DNA of 64,000 nt from Rugalucina vietnamica (Eukaryota > Mollusca > Bivalvia > Lucinida > Lucinidae), in NCBI GenBank assembly GCA_964017185.1, contig OZ024875.1, positions 61,003,043-61,067,042 on the forward strand, read 5' to 3'. The notes below the pieces were generated by a model, which had not been told where the DNA came from, did not search any database, and was given only the letters and a program-made list of their open reading frames with translations. A program made the position numbers and the translations under genes. Numbering within the stretch: position 1 is the first letter of the stretch; each line of letters opens with the position of its first letter. Below, piece after piece: positions 1-10,265 of this stretch.

Positions 1-504
1 CAAGTGTTTAAGATTTCAGTGGTTTGAGATAATCTTTGCAAACAATGCAAGCCACATGGTAATATTGCCGAGGGCCCAAATGGGGTTTAATGGAAAATGT
101 ACAAAGGATTTTGGGGCTATTGTTGCTATTAATGAAGTTTGTTTCCTTCTTCTTATCTAATACAATAAAATGATCTGTCTTTATGCATTATTGGTATAGA
201 GTTATTTGTTATTTTGCATAAAACAGTAACATTCCAAAAATATAGAGACCCCAAAATTGCCTCCCACAAAAAATTATGGAATACTGTAACCTTTTTAAAT
301 TTTTGAATTATTATTTCTCCCTTCATCAAAGCGTCCCCTAGTGAAGAAGTTTTATAAAAGTTAAGGATTACCGTAACTTCAGAATTTATCAAGAGTTACG
401 GCAAACCTTAGTTTTCAAAAGTTACGGTTTGCCATAAGAGACCAGACTGACTACTCTGATTGTTTCTTGTTAGGGAGCCATCATTTCTTAGATGGAAAAT
501 TTTC
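1..504. other. AT-rich sequence without recognised genes
   Basis: I see no gene here. Open frames are short and AT-driven. Short near-repeats of the words 'gttacgg' and 'ccgtaac' occur between about 280 and 430, on both strands. Confidence 0.5.
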
Positions 505-910
505 CAGATTTTTTGATATCAAAAAATCGAATTTTTGATATCAAATAATCGCTTTGATTTTTTGATATCAGAAAATCGAATTTTTTTATATCAAAAAATC
601 GAATTTTTGATATCAGAAAATCACTTTGATTTTTTGATATCACAAATTCGATTATTTGATATCAGAAAATCGAATTTTTGATATCAGAAAATCGATTTTT
701 TTATATCCAAAAAATTCGCTTTGATTTTTTGATATCAAAAATTCGATTTTTTATATCAAAAATTCGAATCAAAAATTATTCGAATCAAAAATTCGAATTT
801 TTTGATATCAATTAAGGAATAACCCTGATTTTTTGAAATCACAAATTCGATTTTGTGATATCAAAAATTCGATTTTTTGATATCACAAATTTGATTTTGT
901 GATATCAAAA
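505..910. repeat. Palindromic GATATC-rich tandem array
   Basis: About 400 bp are built from a degenerate unit centred on the self-complementary word TTTTTGATATCAAAAA alternating with TCGAATTT or TCGATTTT. GATATC occurs twelve times between 515 and 906, and several further units carry the decayed form TATATC. Nearly every unit is its own inverted repeat, so the array is palindromic at many scales. No coding potential is seen. Confidence 0.9.
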
Positions 911-1523
911 ATGCTGATTTTACAGTAAAACGGCGCCTTTTAGGTTGGCGGCCACACCAGATCATGATTTTCTACACGGCATACAAAATAATGTAGATCG
1001 CAGAATATCAATTTGTCTCCTCCACTCCTTACATGTGATTTCTCTGCAAAAGTTGAAGAGGAGCGGTTCAAAGTTAGATATATGAAGTTATAAAGTTTAC
1101 CTAACGACACTTAACATTAAAATAAATTTAATTTAATGTATCTTAATCAAACGGGATTTCAATTAACATGTGAAAACAAGGATGCGATAATAATCATTGA
1201 CACAATTTGTCACATAGACAACAGCTATTACGTGTGTTTTCATTTCCTATTTCAATGACTTCAGAGAAATCACATTTTATTCTTCTTCCTCCTTTGAGAA
1301 TACGTGATGATATACATTTGATTGTGGGGGAGCATGTTTACCGGCAGCACTTCTCATTTCAGAAGTAAGTACCAATATCATTATCTAAAGAAATTGGAGA
1401 AATATTTCCTTGACTTGGCGTTTTGAAGAATTCAAAATTGGGCACTAATATGGGCAATTCTAGGGGTGAGGCTGCATAAAACAATGCCTGGTTGTTGAAC
1501 TTAAGATGAATTTAATTATGTTT
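911..1523. other. Intergenic, possible upstream region of the first acyltransferase gene
   Basis: No gene is supported. A donor-like GAAGTAAGT at 1362-1370 (GT at 1365) could end a non-coding 5' exon that splices to the acceptor at 2631, but nothing in the sequence proves this. The rest is AT-rich. Confidence 0.25.
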
Positions 1524-1744
1524 GAGCCGCCGTATGAGAAAACCAAAAATTTACATAGGCGTAAACATAGGCGAGTAACTGCGAAACTGATCAGCGCCTT
1601 TGTTTTCGTTACACGGATAGTACATTTCCTCCTCTACTTATACCCAAAATTTATAGCTTCTAGCCTGCTTCTGTGACTGTAGAGCCTGGTTTGTGTCGGA
1701 CCTGGTCATAAACCAAAATTGTTGGTATTCACATGCACAGGCTC
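1524..1744 (-). mobile_element. 235-bp palindrome-core MITE (family P), degraded copy
   Basis: It starts with GAGCCGCC and ends with AGGCTC. The inner block CTGATCAGCGCCTTTG and the long arm ('acacggatagtac', 'gtctgtgactg'-like words) match the other family copies read in reverse. The left palindrome arm is eroded. The flanking tetramers GTTT and ATTT would be a target duplication with one change. Confidence 0.85.
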
Positions 1745-2182
1745 ATTTTGCTTTAGATGATTACGATGTAGACATATGACGAATCTGAAAAATTCATTGT
1801 TTATTCCTGGAAAATCTTCAAGTGATGCTTAACTTTTTTCTGGCTGTATATCTAGATAAAACTTTAGAGTGGACATCATACGACTAACCGTATCAACTTC
1901 AACATTGAACGATAAGATAAATTGGACACAATTACTACTAATATTTTAAAATTTTATTTGTAATTACATTTTTTATCTGATGTGAAATATCAAGGATATT
2001 TGGTTAAAGGTAAAAGTAAACACAAACCCAACACCTACTTTTGTTTTGTATACTTTGTATTTACATTGATGTTTTCCTTTCAAATCTAGTCATGCACACA
2101 GTGTTATGGAAATAGATACACCATGACTTATGGTATATGTATATAAACACAATCTTAACACGTCTTTAAAAGTTTTAAAATT

Positions 2183-2417
2183 GGGCCTGTGCATGACAAA
2201 ACCAACAATTTGGGTTTCCGACCAGGTCCAACACAAACCAGCCTGTACAGTCACAGAAGAAACCCAGAATCTTGAAAATTTGGGAATAAGTAGAGGAGGA
2301 AATGTACTATCCGTGTAGCGAAAACAAAGACGCTGATCAGCTTCGCGGTTACCGCGAAGCTGATCTGCGTCTTTGTTTTCGCCCATGCAAATTGTTGGTT
2401 TTCTCACGCACAGGCTC
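2183..2417 (+). mobile_element. Family P MITE, full-length copy with GCCTGTGC-type ends
   Basis: The 235-bp copy has a near-perfect internal palindrome at about 2318-2382 centred on GCGGTTACCGC. Its outer ends are the CCTGTGC and GCACAGG subtype, unlike the GAGCCGC and GCGGCTC ends of most copies. Open frames across it, including a peptide with ENKDADQLRGN, recur in other copies in this window and are repeat-derived. Confidence 0.9.
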
Positions 2418-2669
2418 AAATAGTTATTACTTATATAACTTTTATAATTAGCTAAAATTGTAACGTACATGAATCTGTAATCGAACACGAACGTTATTTA
2501 ATAGGTCTAGCTATAACCAAATTAATAATGCAGATTGTCCGAAGCACCTTGTGATGGCGAACCTAACGCAAATGATACGAAATACTTTTTTATGACAAGT
2601 AGATGTTTTGTATCACCATTCAACAATTTCAGGTCTGAAGAAGAATGTAACAGGGAGATCAAAGACTCC

Positions 2670-2693
2670 ATGGTGTATGGTAACTGCCAGTGA
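2670..2693 (+). promoter_or_regulatory. Upstream mini-ORF of acyltransferase gene 1
   Basis: An ATG at 2670 opens a 7-codon frame (MVYGNCQ) whose TGA ends at 2693, five bases before the main ATG at 2699. The acceptor-like CAACAATTTCAG ends at 2632, so the mini-ORF would lie in the same exon as the coding region. The paralog has the same geometry (5939-5956). It could reduce or condition translation of the main frame by reinitiation; this is inference. Confidence 0.5.
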
Positions 2694-2698
2694 CAAAT

Positions 2699-4432
2699 AT
2701 GGAAGATGATCATGCAGGTGAAATGCAGAAAGAATCAGAAGAATACGCAAGTACCAATGGGGTCGTAAATCATACGGATCATCTTTGCGCTGACAACGCA
2801 GCAAGCGATGGGTTGCTCAATGAAGAGAAAGGTACACAAAAAGAGCTGTCATCTTCCATTGGACAAGAAGCATCACGGGACCACACCGAGTACCAACAGA
2901 TGCCAAACGCGAAACATCTGCTTAGACGCCCTCTTGGTGGGCTTGAGACAGTGTACCACCACGCTATGTCAAAGGGACAGGACATGATATGTCTAATGAC
3001 CAAACTTTCTACAACTTTTCCTGTTATTTCAGATTTAGCCAAAAAGGCACTACATTGTCTCGCGGATCAACATCCTTTACTACGGATGACAATCCAATGT
3101 GCGCCTGCTAAAACATCGAAACAAATATCTTTCCTTGAAATGGAAGAGGTTCGAATCGACTATGCCCTTCAAAGGGGTGACTGGTTATCCGTTCTCCTAG
3201 AAGAAGTTGCTGAACCTTTTGATGTTGGAAAGGGGCCACTGTGGAAATGCAGACTTTTATTGTCACAGGATAAAGTTGCTGACAGCTCAACGACAGTGAC
3301 AGAAAAGGATATAAAACCAGGACCAATGGTCACTGAACGAATCAATGGTACTAGAAACGAACCTACAGATTTCGTACATGAGTCAACGCTTCTATTTCTT
3401 TGGCATCACTCTATAATGGATGGCGGATATGTGGTGTCGATCTTTAAAGAATTTGCGGAAATACTCGACAAACTTCACTCAGGAGTCACTGTGGACAGTC
3501 GATGTCTATCGGCTTCGTTGCCGTCACCAATTGAACATGTTCTCCAAGTATCCTCTCAGGTTACTACAAATCAGCACAACCCGAGGCGAAACATAAATCA
3601 GGAAACATGTTCCCAATCTCTATCGTCTGTTCGTCCAGACTCCTCTCACTCATGGACTGAAACACTCGAGGACTACAACCGGAGATTTTCACACGAGATA
3701 GCACGCTTTCGGTCGACTTTGCCCAGAAATGGATGCATGGTCTACGAGTTCAACGAGGTGGAAACGAAACACATACTGCGGATGTGCAAAATGGAAGGGG
3801 TGACTGCAAATGGTTTGTTCAGTGCAGCAAGTATTCTGGCATTTGTAGACTTACTTTATCCAGTATCTCATCGACCTCACTTTAGAATTCCTTTCGAGTT
3901 CATGCTGGACTTTCGTAAACATTCACCCCTGAAAATCTCGAGAGGTTCAAGAAAGTATTTCCAAGGAGTTGCTTCCATTCATATTCCGATGATGGCGAAC
4001 GTTAAATTTGTGACCAGACCCGTGACAAAACAAGAATTTTGGGCGATGTCAAGGTCATTCGGCAGTGCAATTCAAAACGAGGTTGACTCAGCACAAACAT
4101 TTCAGTGGATAAAAGACCTTGTTAGTGAAACTACAGGACAAAAACACCCGCAGCCAGCTGGCAAATCACCATACGTGCTTTGTCTTTCAAACATGGGTCG
4201 CATGGATGGAGTTTTGACTGGGGACATTTCCAAACGGATGAAATTGACTGGTCTGCATGGTCACCCAACAGTCCTCATTGAGAACAGTCCAATATTTTTC
4301 GTCAGTATCTTTCTTCTGAACGACAAACTTTGTGGCAATGTGAGCTTCTGTGAGAATTATACATCACAGAAAACAGCAGCCGAGTACATAGGACATTTTA
4401 AGAAACAAATTTTGTCACATGCGAAACTTTGA
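2699..4432 (+). CDS. Condensation/PapA5-type acyltransferase, tandem paralog 1
   Basis: The 577-residue protein is encoded in one exon. It belongs by motif to the chloramphenicol-acetyltransferase-like fold that includes NRPS condensation domains, PapA5 and alcohol acetyltransferases. These move an acyl group from a thioester to an alcohol or amine. Seen: HPLLRM at 125-130, the active-site HHSIMDG at 236-242 (general-base His237, structural Asp241), LDFRK at 403-407 (cf. the DLRP-like motif), and LSNMG at 496-500. The first 50 residues are polar and have no signal peptide, so the protein is probably cytosolic. The ATG at 2699 is chosen because an in-frame TAA lies at 2681 and the ATG aligns with that of the paralog. 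An acceptor-like site at 2631 implies a 5' UTR intron. Candidate AATAAA signals lie at 4567 and 4572. The acyl donor and acceptor are unknown. Confidence 0.85.
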   Translation: MEDDHAGEMQKESEEYASTNGVVNHTDHLCADNAASDGLLNEEKGTQKELSSSIGQEASRDHTEYQQMPNAKHLLRRPLGGLETVYHHAMSKGQDMICLMTKLSTTFPVISDLAKKALHCLADQHPLLRMTIQCAPAKTSKQISFLEMEEVRIDYALQRGDWLSVLLEEVAEPFDVGKGPLWKCRLLLSQDKVADSSTTVTEKDIKPGPMVTERINGTRNEPTDFVHESTLLFLWHHSIMDGGYVVSIFKEFAEILDKLHSGVTVDSRCLSASLPSPIEHVLQVSSQVTTNQHNPRRNINQETCSQSLSSVRPDSSHSWTETLEDYNRRFSHEIARFRSTLPRNGCMVYEFNEVETKHILRMCKMEGVTANGLFSAASILAFVDLLYPVSHRPHFRIPFEFMLDFRKHSPLKISRGSRKYFQGVASIHIPMMANVKFVTRPVTKQEFWAMSRSFGSAIQNEVDSAQTFQWIKDLVSETTGQKHPQPAGKSPYVLCLSNMGRMDGVLTGDISKRMKLTGLHGHPTVLIENSPIFFVSIFLLNDKLCGNVSFCENYTSQKTAAEYIGHFKKQILSHAKL

Positions 4433-5888
4433 AGGCCATTTTTGCTGCTACATGTTAGGAGAATATATTTATATTTATTAGTTTTATTAGTTAGATGATG
4501 TATTAAAAAGTTTAGAAGGATTCCTTATCCGGCTACTGTGTCTTCCCCATTGTTTTATTATTATATAATAAAATAAAACTGAAATCCCCTAAGGGCAGTG
4601 AGCATGAGAAAAGGAATGGGCCATACCGCGGTTTCGGCTACGCAAGCCTCTTCAGTGACCCTCTAGATTAACACTGCAACTTTGCAACCCTCAACAGTAA
4701 TCGTTCAGGGTTTAATATAACGATGCAATGCCAGGGACAGGTTCAATCATAATAAAACTAGAAATAAAGATATACGACGACATTCCTATACTTATTCATA
4801 ATAACGAGCACAACTCTTAAAAGAACTGTGCCTACATACGCTGCCTGATCAACAATAACCAGTTGTGTGCAAACGATGATGATATGGCACGTAGTTTAGG
4901 ATTGGGTTAGGTCCGCGTAGGTTTTTGGTAACATTCTTACATCTAATCAATCTAATATCTGCTTGAGAACCATGTTTATGTAATATTCTTTCAAACTTAA
5001 GCATGCGTGCAAGTATTTTGGGTTCAGTCCAGCGTTAAGGAAATATGAGATCATAGTCTGATAGTTTTGATTAACTACTATTGGTTATTATAAAGTTTAC
5101 ATTCCTCCATAAACTCAAAATGATATGAGTATTAAGATAAACGTGTAAAACCAATTATAATATGAAAGCAAATATTTTAGTTCGCATACAGCCATGTATA
5201 GTATTACGTGTTATGATCTGGAATGAGGACACCTATTTCTAGTTTAATGACAGACTGCTCAAGTGAGAAATGAGCCTGGGATTAGATACGAAAGGTTGTA
5301 TACTATGATTATTGTGTCTAATACCTTGCCAAAATGTAAAATTATTTATATGTTTAATGTCGTCACAAGGCGTGAAGCTATTGATCAAACAAGTCACAAA
5401 CGTTGCGTTTCATATTTTTGTTCTCTTTAGGTGTTATTTTTCTTCAATATAATTTTGTGTGTTAATGTGTATAAGTGTGTAGAAACCAGCTTCTAACCTT
5501 CAGACGTACAAATTGACAAACGCTCCGATAAAAGGGATTTCATGATCTAGGTACGTTGGGACTTTATGAAGGTGCACAAGTAGGCAACTTGTTGGGATTT
5601 TATATTTATAAACTATAAAGTAAACAAACAGTTAAAATATAATACTGTTACGTTAAATGATTTATTCCTTTAACTATGATAAATCCGTTTTTGGATATAA
5701 CAAGTTCGGTAAAACGTTTTTTTCCCCTCAAATTTTGGTTGCAATCTCTTTTGATTTTAAAATGAGTCGGATTTTGAAATGAAACGTTTTCCTTTTGATT
5801 GATTTATAAATGTTATTGTAATTGAATTGTGTCTCGAAACATAAAAAGGATAGATTTTTCAAACTTTCTTACATTTGACCACTTTCAG
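4433..5888. other. Spacer between the two acyltransferase genes
   Basis: It holds the 3' UTR of paralog 1 and presumably the promoter of paralog 2. At about 4590-4710 lies a short dispersed repeat containing GGGCCATACCGCGG that recurs at 16533-16650 and, more briefly, at 20120. The remainder is AT-rich with no supported gene. Acceptor-like TTTGACCACTTTCAG ends at 5888. Confidence 0.6.
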
Positions 5889-5938
5889 AGCAAGAGAAAA
5901 GAAAGGAACGCCGTATTTAACCAGGCCATTCCACGAAG

Positions 5939-5956
5939 ATGAAACAAAGCCGCTGA
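5939..5956 (+). promoter_or_regulatory. Upstream mini-ORF of acyltransferase gene 2
   Basis: ATG at 5939 opens a 5-codon frame (MKQSR) ending in TGA at 5954-5956, again exactly five bases before the main ATG at 5962. The context is TGACCAACATGG here and TGACAAATATGG in paralog 1. The encoded peptides differ, so the conserved feature is the position of the stop. Confidence 0.5.
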
Positions 5957-5961
5957 CCAAC

Positions 5962-7725
5962 ATGGCTGATGGTCATGTAAAGGAAATGAAAGACGCAAGA
6001 GAAGCGATTTCAGAGCATGCCAAACTCTTATCAACGACTGAAAAGCGCGCCGCTCTAAAGGCAAGATATCAGGGAATTCCGCAAAACGAATCACTTTCGG
6101 AAAGGCCTTACGGGTCGCATGGAGAACTGTCAGATATCATGGGACATGCTACATCGCGGAAAAGTGTCCTTCATCAGAAGAAACACACCAGTAAGCCACT
6201 CCTTCGACGTCCACTTGGAGGACTTGAATTAGTCTATCACCATGCAATGTCGAAGGGCATGGATAAGATATGCCTGATGACCAAAGTTTCTTCAACTTTT
6301 CCCATTTTGCCAGATTTAGCCGAGCAAGCACTATATTGCCTCGCAGAGCGACACCCTTTATTACGTATGACCATTCAAAGTGGACAAGATAAAGCGTCAA
6401 ACGACATTTTCTTTCAAGAAATGGAAGAGATGCGCGTCGATTTTTTAATTGCTTCTAATAAGGATGACTGGTTACAAGTTCTCGTAGAGGAAAGTGCTGA
6501 GACATTTGATATTGCGAAAGGGCCACTATGGAAATGCCGACTTATATTGCCAAATGAAAATAGAAACACAAGTTCTGATGAAAATAATGTCCATGTGCCA
6601 CAAATCTTTGCGGACAACAAAAGCAACGCTGTAGATATAAATATGAATCACTCTGACGCCAAGCTAAATGACTTTGTCCATGAAGCAACGTTTTTGTATG
6701 TGTGGCATCACTCGATCATGGATGGTGGATATGTCATGCGTATCTTTAGAGAATTTGCACAGATTCTCGATAAGGTTCACACACAGTCAAGCGAGAACAT
6801 AGCAGAGTCGTTGTCTCTTTCTTTACCACCGCCACTAGAACACATACTAGTAAATCCATCTAAGGAAATGAAGAAGCACACGAAACCAAGCATTGAACCA
6901 CGTGCCATTGCATCGTCATCAGTTGTGCCAGATGACTCAAATCCACCATATCAAATCCTTGAAAGCTATACTCAGAAATTTGCTGGTGAGATAGCTCATG
7001 GTTTGCGCAGCTCACCCAGAAATGACTGCATTTACTTTGAATTTGACCAGAAAGAGACAGCACACATTATGAGGATGTGTCGTTTAGAAAAGGCCTCTAC
7101 TAATGGAATATTTAGTGCAGCCAGTCTTCTTGCATTTATAGACTTAGTATATCCATCATCGCGTCGTGAACATTATAGGGTCCCTTTTGACTTTATGGTT
7201 GACTTTCGGAAACACTTACCCCTGAATACATCTAAAGGTTCCAGCAAGTATTTCCAAGGTGTTGCATCGATAGATATTCCCATGGTTGCGGATATTAGGT
7301 TGAACAACAGACACGTGGCAAAGCAGGAATTCTGGGAAATGTCAAGGTCATTCGGAATTGCAATCCACAAAGAAATCCATTCACATGAGCCATTTCAATT
7401 AGTGAAAGATTTTGTTGAAGACGTTGGCTGCCCAAAACACCAGCAGCCAGTTGGTAAATCGCCATATGTGCTTTGTCTATCAAACATGGGTCGCATGGAT
7501 GGAGTTTTGACTGGGGATATTGCCAAACGAATGAGGTTGACTGGTCTGCATGGCCATCCAACAGTGCTCATTGAGAACAGTCCAATATTTTTCGTCAGTA
7601 TTTTTCTTCTGAACGGCAAACTTTGTGGCAACGTTAGCTTTTGTGAAAACTATACGTCACAGAAAACAGCTGAAAAGTACCTTGGACTATTTAAGAACCA
7701 GATTGTAACACAAGCCAAACTTTGA
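5962..7725 (+). CDS. Condensation/PapA5-type acyltransferase, tandem paralog 2
   Basis: The 587-residue paralog of the gene at 2699 lies about 1.5 kb downstream on the same strand. It keeps all family marks: HHSIMDG at 249-255, VDFRK at 413-417, LSNMG at 506-510 and the C-terminal block around FVSIFLLNGKLCGNVSF. The frame is open upstream to about 5875, but the ATG at 5962 aligns with that of paralog 1 and follows an acceptor-like site ending at 5888. The two proteins diverge in their N-terminal 90 residues and in the linker after HHxxxDG. In the last 90 residues I count 79 identities, with long identical nucleotide runs including third positions. Candidate AATAAA signals lie at 7943 and 8072. 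Role: an acyl-CoA- or thioester-dependent transferase of unknown substrate. Confidence 0.85.
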   Translation: MADGHVKEMKDAREAISEHAKLLSTTEKRAALKARYQGIPQNESLSERPYGSHGELSDIMGHATSRKSVLHQKKHTSKPLLRRPLGGLELVYHHAMSKGMDKICLMTKVSSTFPILPDLAEQALYCLAERHPLLRMTIQSGQDKASNDIFFQEMEEMRVDFLIASNKDDWLQVLVEESAETFDIAKGPLWKCRLILPNENRNTSSDENNVHVPQIFADNKSNAVDINMNHSDAKLNDFVHEATFLYVWHHSIMDGGYVMRIFREFAQILDKVHTQSSENIAESLSLSLPPPLEHILVNPSKEMKKHTKPSIEPRAIASSSVVPDDSNPPYQILESYTQKFAGEIAHGLRSSPRNDCIYFEFDQKETAHIMRMCRLEKASTNGIFSAASLLAFIDLVYPSSRREHYRVPFDFMVDFRKHLPLNTSKGSSKYFQGVASIDIPMVADIRLNNRHVAKQEFWEMSRSFGIAIHKEIHSHEPFQLVKDFVEDVGCPKHQQPVGKSPYVLCLSNMGRMDGVLTGDIAKRMRLTGLHGHPTVLIENSPIFFVSIFLLNGKLCGNVSFCENYTSQKTAEKYLGLFKNQIVTQAKL

Positions 7726-8149
7726 CGGAACATCAAGCGATGTTATGGGGTAATACTGTTTGCTCCTGTATTGTTTTCAATACCCGTCTGTGACTTTGTG
7801 TGTTGACCTTATGTGCAATACTTACTTTTACGATATTCATCTAGTATAATTATAATAAGTGCGAATGAAGCTGTAGACACAGTCTGTTTGTGTGTTTAAT
7901 GTGATGTTTGTTTTTGCATTTCTTGGATAACATCTGATATATAATAAATGATAACTTATGTAACCCATAGAAGTGTTGGACCAGAGACATAAAATACGTT
8001 CTTTCCTTTCCTTTTATTTTATCTTATTTTATTTTATCAAAGACAAAGTAGATTGTTATAGAACATTTTGCAATAAAGAATATATTTTGCTTTATCAGTG
8101 TTAACATGATTTTCCTTATTTCTTGCTGGTTTGTATTCGTGCATAAAAA

Positions 8150-8500
8150 ACACTGCGGAAGCTGAGGGCGAAGTTAGGTACCTGTAAAACTGGTGTAAGC
8201 CCGCCAGTAATTTTATATTACTGATCGTTCCAATGCGATACTTCTGTGGTGGTTCTTTTATGTGTTGCCGTTGAATTTTTGTGCTGATTGCACCTTATGT
8301 ACGTTTTCATATTTTTAGGTAACTGAGTGGGGAAAATAGCTGCTCACACGGCTTACGATAGGTTTTCATAGTATAAGTACCTGATTGTTAATTTAGTTTT
8401 TCCCACCTCGGTTTCTTGTTAATTTAGTTTTTCCCACCTCGGTTTCTGGAGTGGGAATCTCTTTTTGATTGCGCCTTTTCCTGATCATTGCTTACTTTTA
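8150..8500 (+). repeat. Modular 570-bp repeat (family M), 5'-shortened copy
   Basis: It contains the family words 'gctgagggcgaagttaggt', 'gcccgccagtaa', 'actgatcgttcc' and 'cccacctcggttt'. A 31-bp stretch at 8387-8417 (gttaatttag ... ggtttctt) is duplicated in tandem at 8418-8447. Matching copies lie at 12067, 13480 (minus) and 38278. Confidence 0.85.
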
Positions 8501-8674
8501 CATTTATAAGTCAGAGTATGTTTTTCTAGGCATCAAAGGTTATTAATAACAAGTCACCATTATAAAGCATACATGGACAAAACTTGCCTGGCCTAACGCA
8601 TTGTTGATGATTGTTTTGTGTAGTAGAAAGACTGTTCTGTCATGGTGGTGTAACTTTCCAGTTCTGTTGAATTA

Positions 8675-8960
8675 AATAAAATACTGAGTTACTGGGTAGG
8701 CATCATATGCATCATCACCGCCTATTGGGAATATAGCCTCTCAGTCGGCTTACCGTCGATATGTTTTCTTAGTATATACCCTAGAACCCGAAATCCTGTA
8801 TCTCGCATATTTAGCATTGGAGGTGACATCTCCTGCTATAGTTGGTTTGAATGCATTTTTGGCTAGTCCTAACCTTCCCTAAGAAGGATTGGGTGGGCTG
8901 CTCTGGAAATTTTTTTTGCACGATAGTCTAATCAGGCGATGTTGTATGGTACTGCTATGA
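8675..8960 (+). repeat. Family M variant with the GAGGTGACATC module
   Basis: The first part ('cctattgggaatatag', 'tcggcttac') matches the middle of family M. It is followed by a module with GGAGGTGACATC and CTATAGTTGGTTTGAATG that is absent from the copies at 12067 and 38278 but occurs at 10075-10265 and, inverted, at 16181-16430. This indicates a modular or recombined repeat. Confidence 0.75.
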
Positions 8961-10074
8961 AATAAGCTTTAAATCTAATAAACAGACAACTACATACCTT
9001 TCCATTATCCAGTCATTTTCCCTGTCTGTATGACTTGCTTTTGTATTTTAAACAATTTTAGAAACTATTGATTTAATTATGAAACACCTGTATTGCTAAA
9101 ACATATTTCTGTATTAATATTTTTACCACTTAACATGTAAAATTACCCCACCCACCTTAATGATATGCATGTATGCGATTTTAATGTTAATCGTCTTATG
9201 GTTAGTTTGTTTTTAACAATCTATCCTCTTTAACATGCTTAAACAATAGCTGAAAAGCAATAAATAAAATATAAAGGTTTGATCCTTTGGAAGCAGTAAA
9301 AACATTCAAAGAGAGATAGTATGGACTATATTGCGCAATTTCGGGTAATGAACCCTCGTCAGTAGCCCTCTTTAAACCGGCAACGAACGCCAGACTATAA
9401 TTGTGCTGCAATTTCGAGAATTTATACGAGGAGTCTAAATCAAAGACATATTCCTAAATTGGGTCAATAATTAAAAAAATGCTTAGAAGTATGTTTCTAA
9501 ACGCGAGTATTTTGAACACTCTGAATATCTTTACCGATCTCAAAGGACCGAAATAAAAAAATAATCTGCACTATAACTGTTTACTAAACTGTATAGACCT
9601 ATACTTAAGGTTATACCTAAATGCATCAATGGTATCAAACAGCGTAAAATCAACTAAATGCGCATAAAAAAATTGTACTTTGAATATTTTCACGGAGTCT
9701 TGGTTTGAAAATATTTCTAAATTAGACATTCTTCCTTTTCAATGACTGATTCAAGTTAATGGCAAAAGAAATGTGAAATAAGAACTGATAACTTGCCTCT
9801 ATGCACAGGAACGGTGGCTGCTACGCGACTGACAGCCCGACAAAACCATAACTAATTACCGAGGGTGTAATGCATTAAAACAATCCAGACTATAATTAAA
9901 AGTGAAGTTTGTGGCATTTTCTTAGAGCTGAATGATGCATATTAAATCAATTTAGGTATATTTGGTAATGGTCAAGCTCAGTACAAACACAAGATACCAA
10001 TTGTATGGACGCTTAAGAATTATTTTGAAATATTTCTGATACTTACCTTTCTAAACACTGAAATCAAATATTGT
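8961..10074. other. AT-rich intergenic sequence
   Basis: No gene is supported. At 9330-9420 there is a weak relative of the 4590-4710 repeat ('cctcgtcagtagccctcttt'). Confidence 0.5.
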
Positions 10075-10265
10075 CTCTTATCCTAGAACACAAAAACCTG
10101 TATCTCTCATATTTTGAGTTTGAGGTGACATCTGCTATAGTTGGTTTGAATGTTTTTAAGTAGTCCTCACCTTCCCGTTGAAGGATCAAGTGGGCTACTC
10201 TTGAATTTTATTTGGCATACTGCTCGAATTCATTGATGTATGGAGGTAGTGCTATGACAAAAAGC
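10075..10265 (+). repeat. GAGGTGACATC module of family M, solitary copy
   Basis: It aligns over about 190 bp with 8770-8960 and with the reverse complement of 16181-16430, sharing GAGGTGACATC, GCTATAGTTGGTTTGAATG and a GGTGGGCTGCTCT-like word. Confidence 0.75.

Noticed and set aside
2090..2488. 132-codon minus-strand frame with ENKDADQLRGNREADQRLCFRY
   Set aside because: The same peptide arises from family P copies at 19554-19928, 59181-59399 and 61693-61896; it is a by-product of the palindrome, not a gene.
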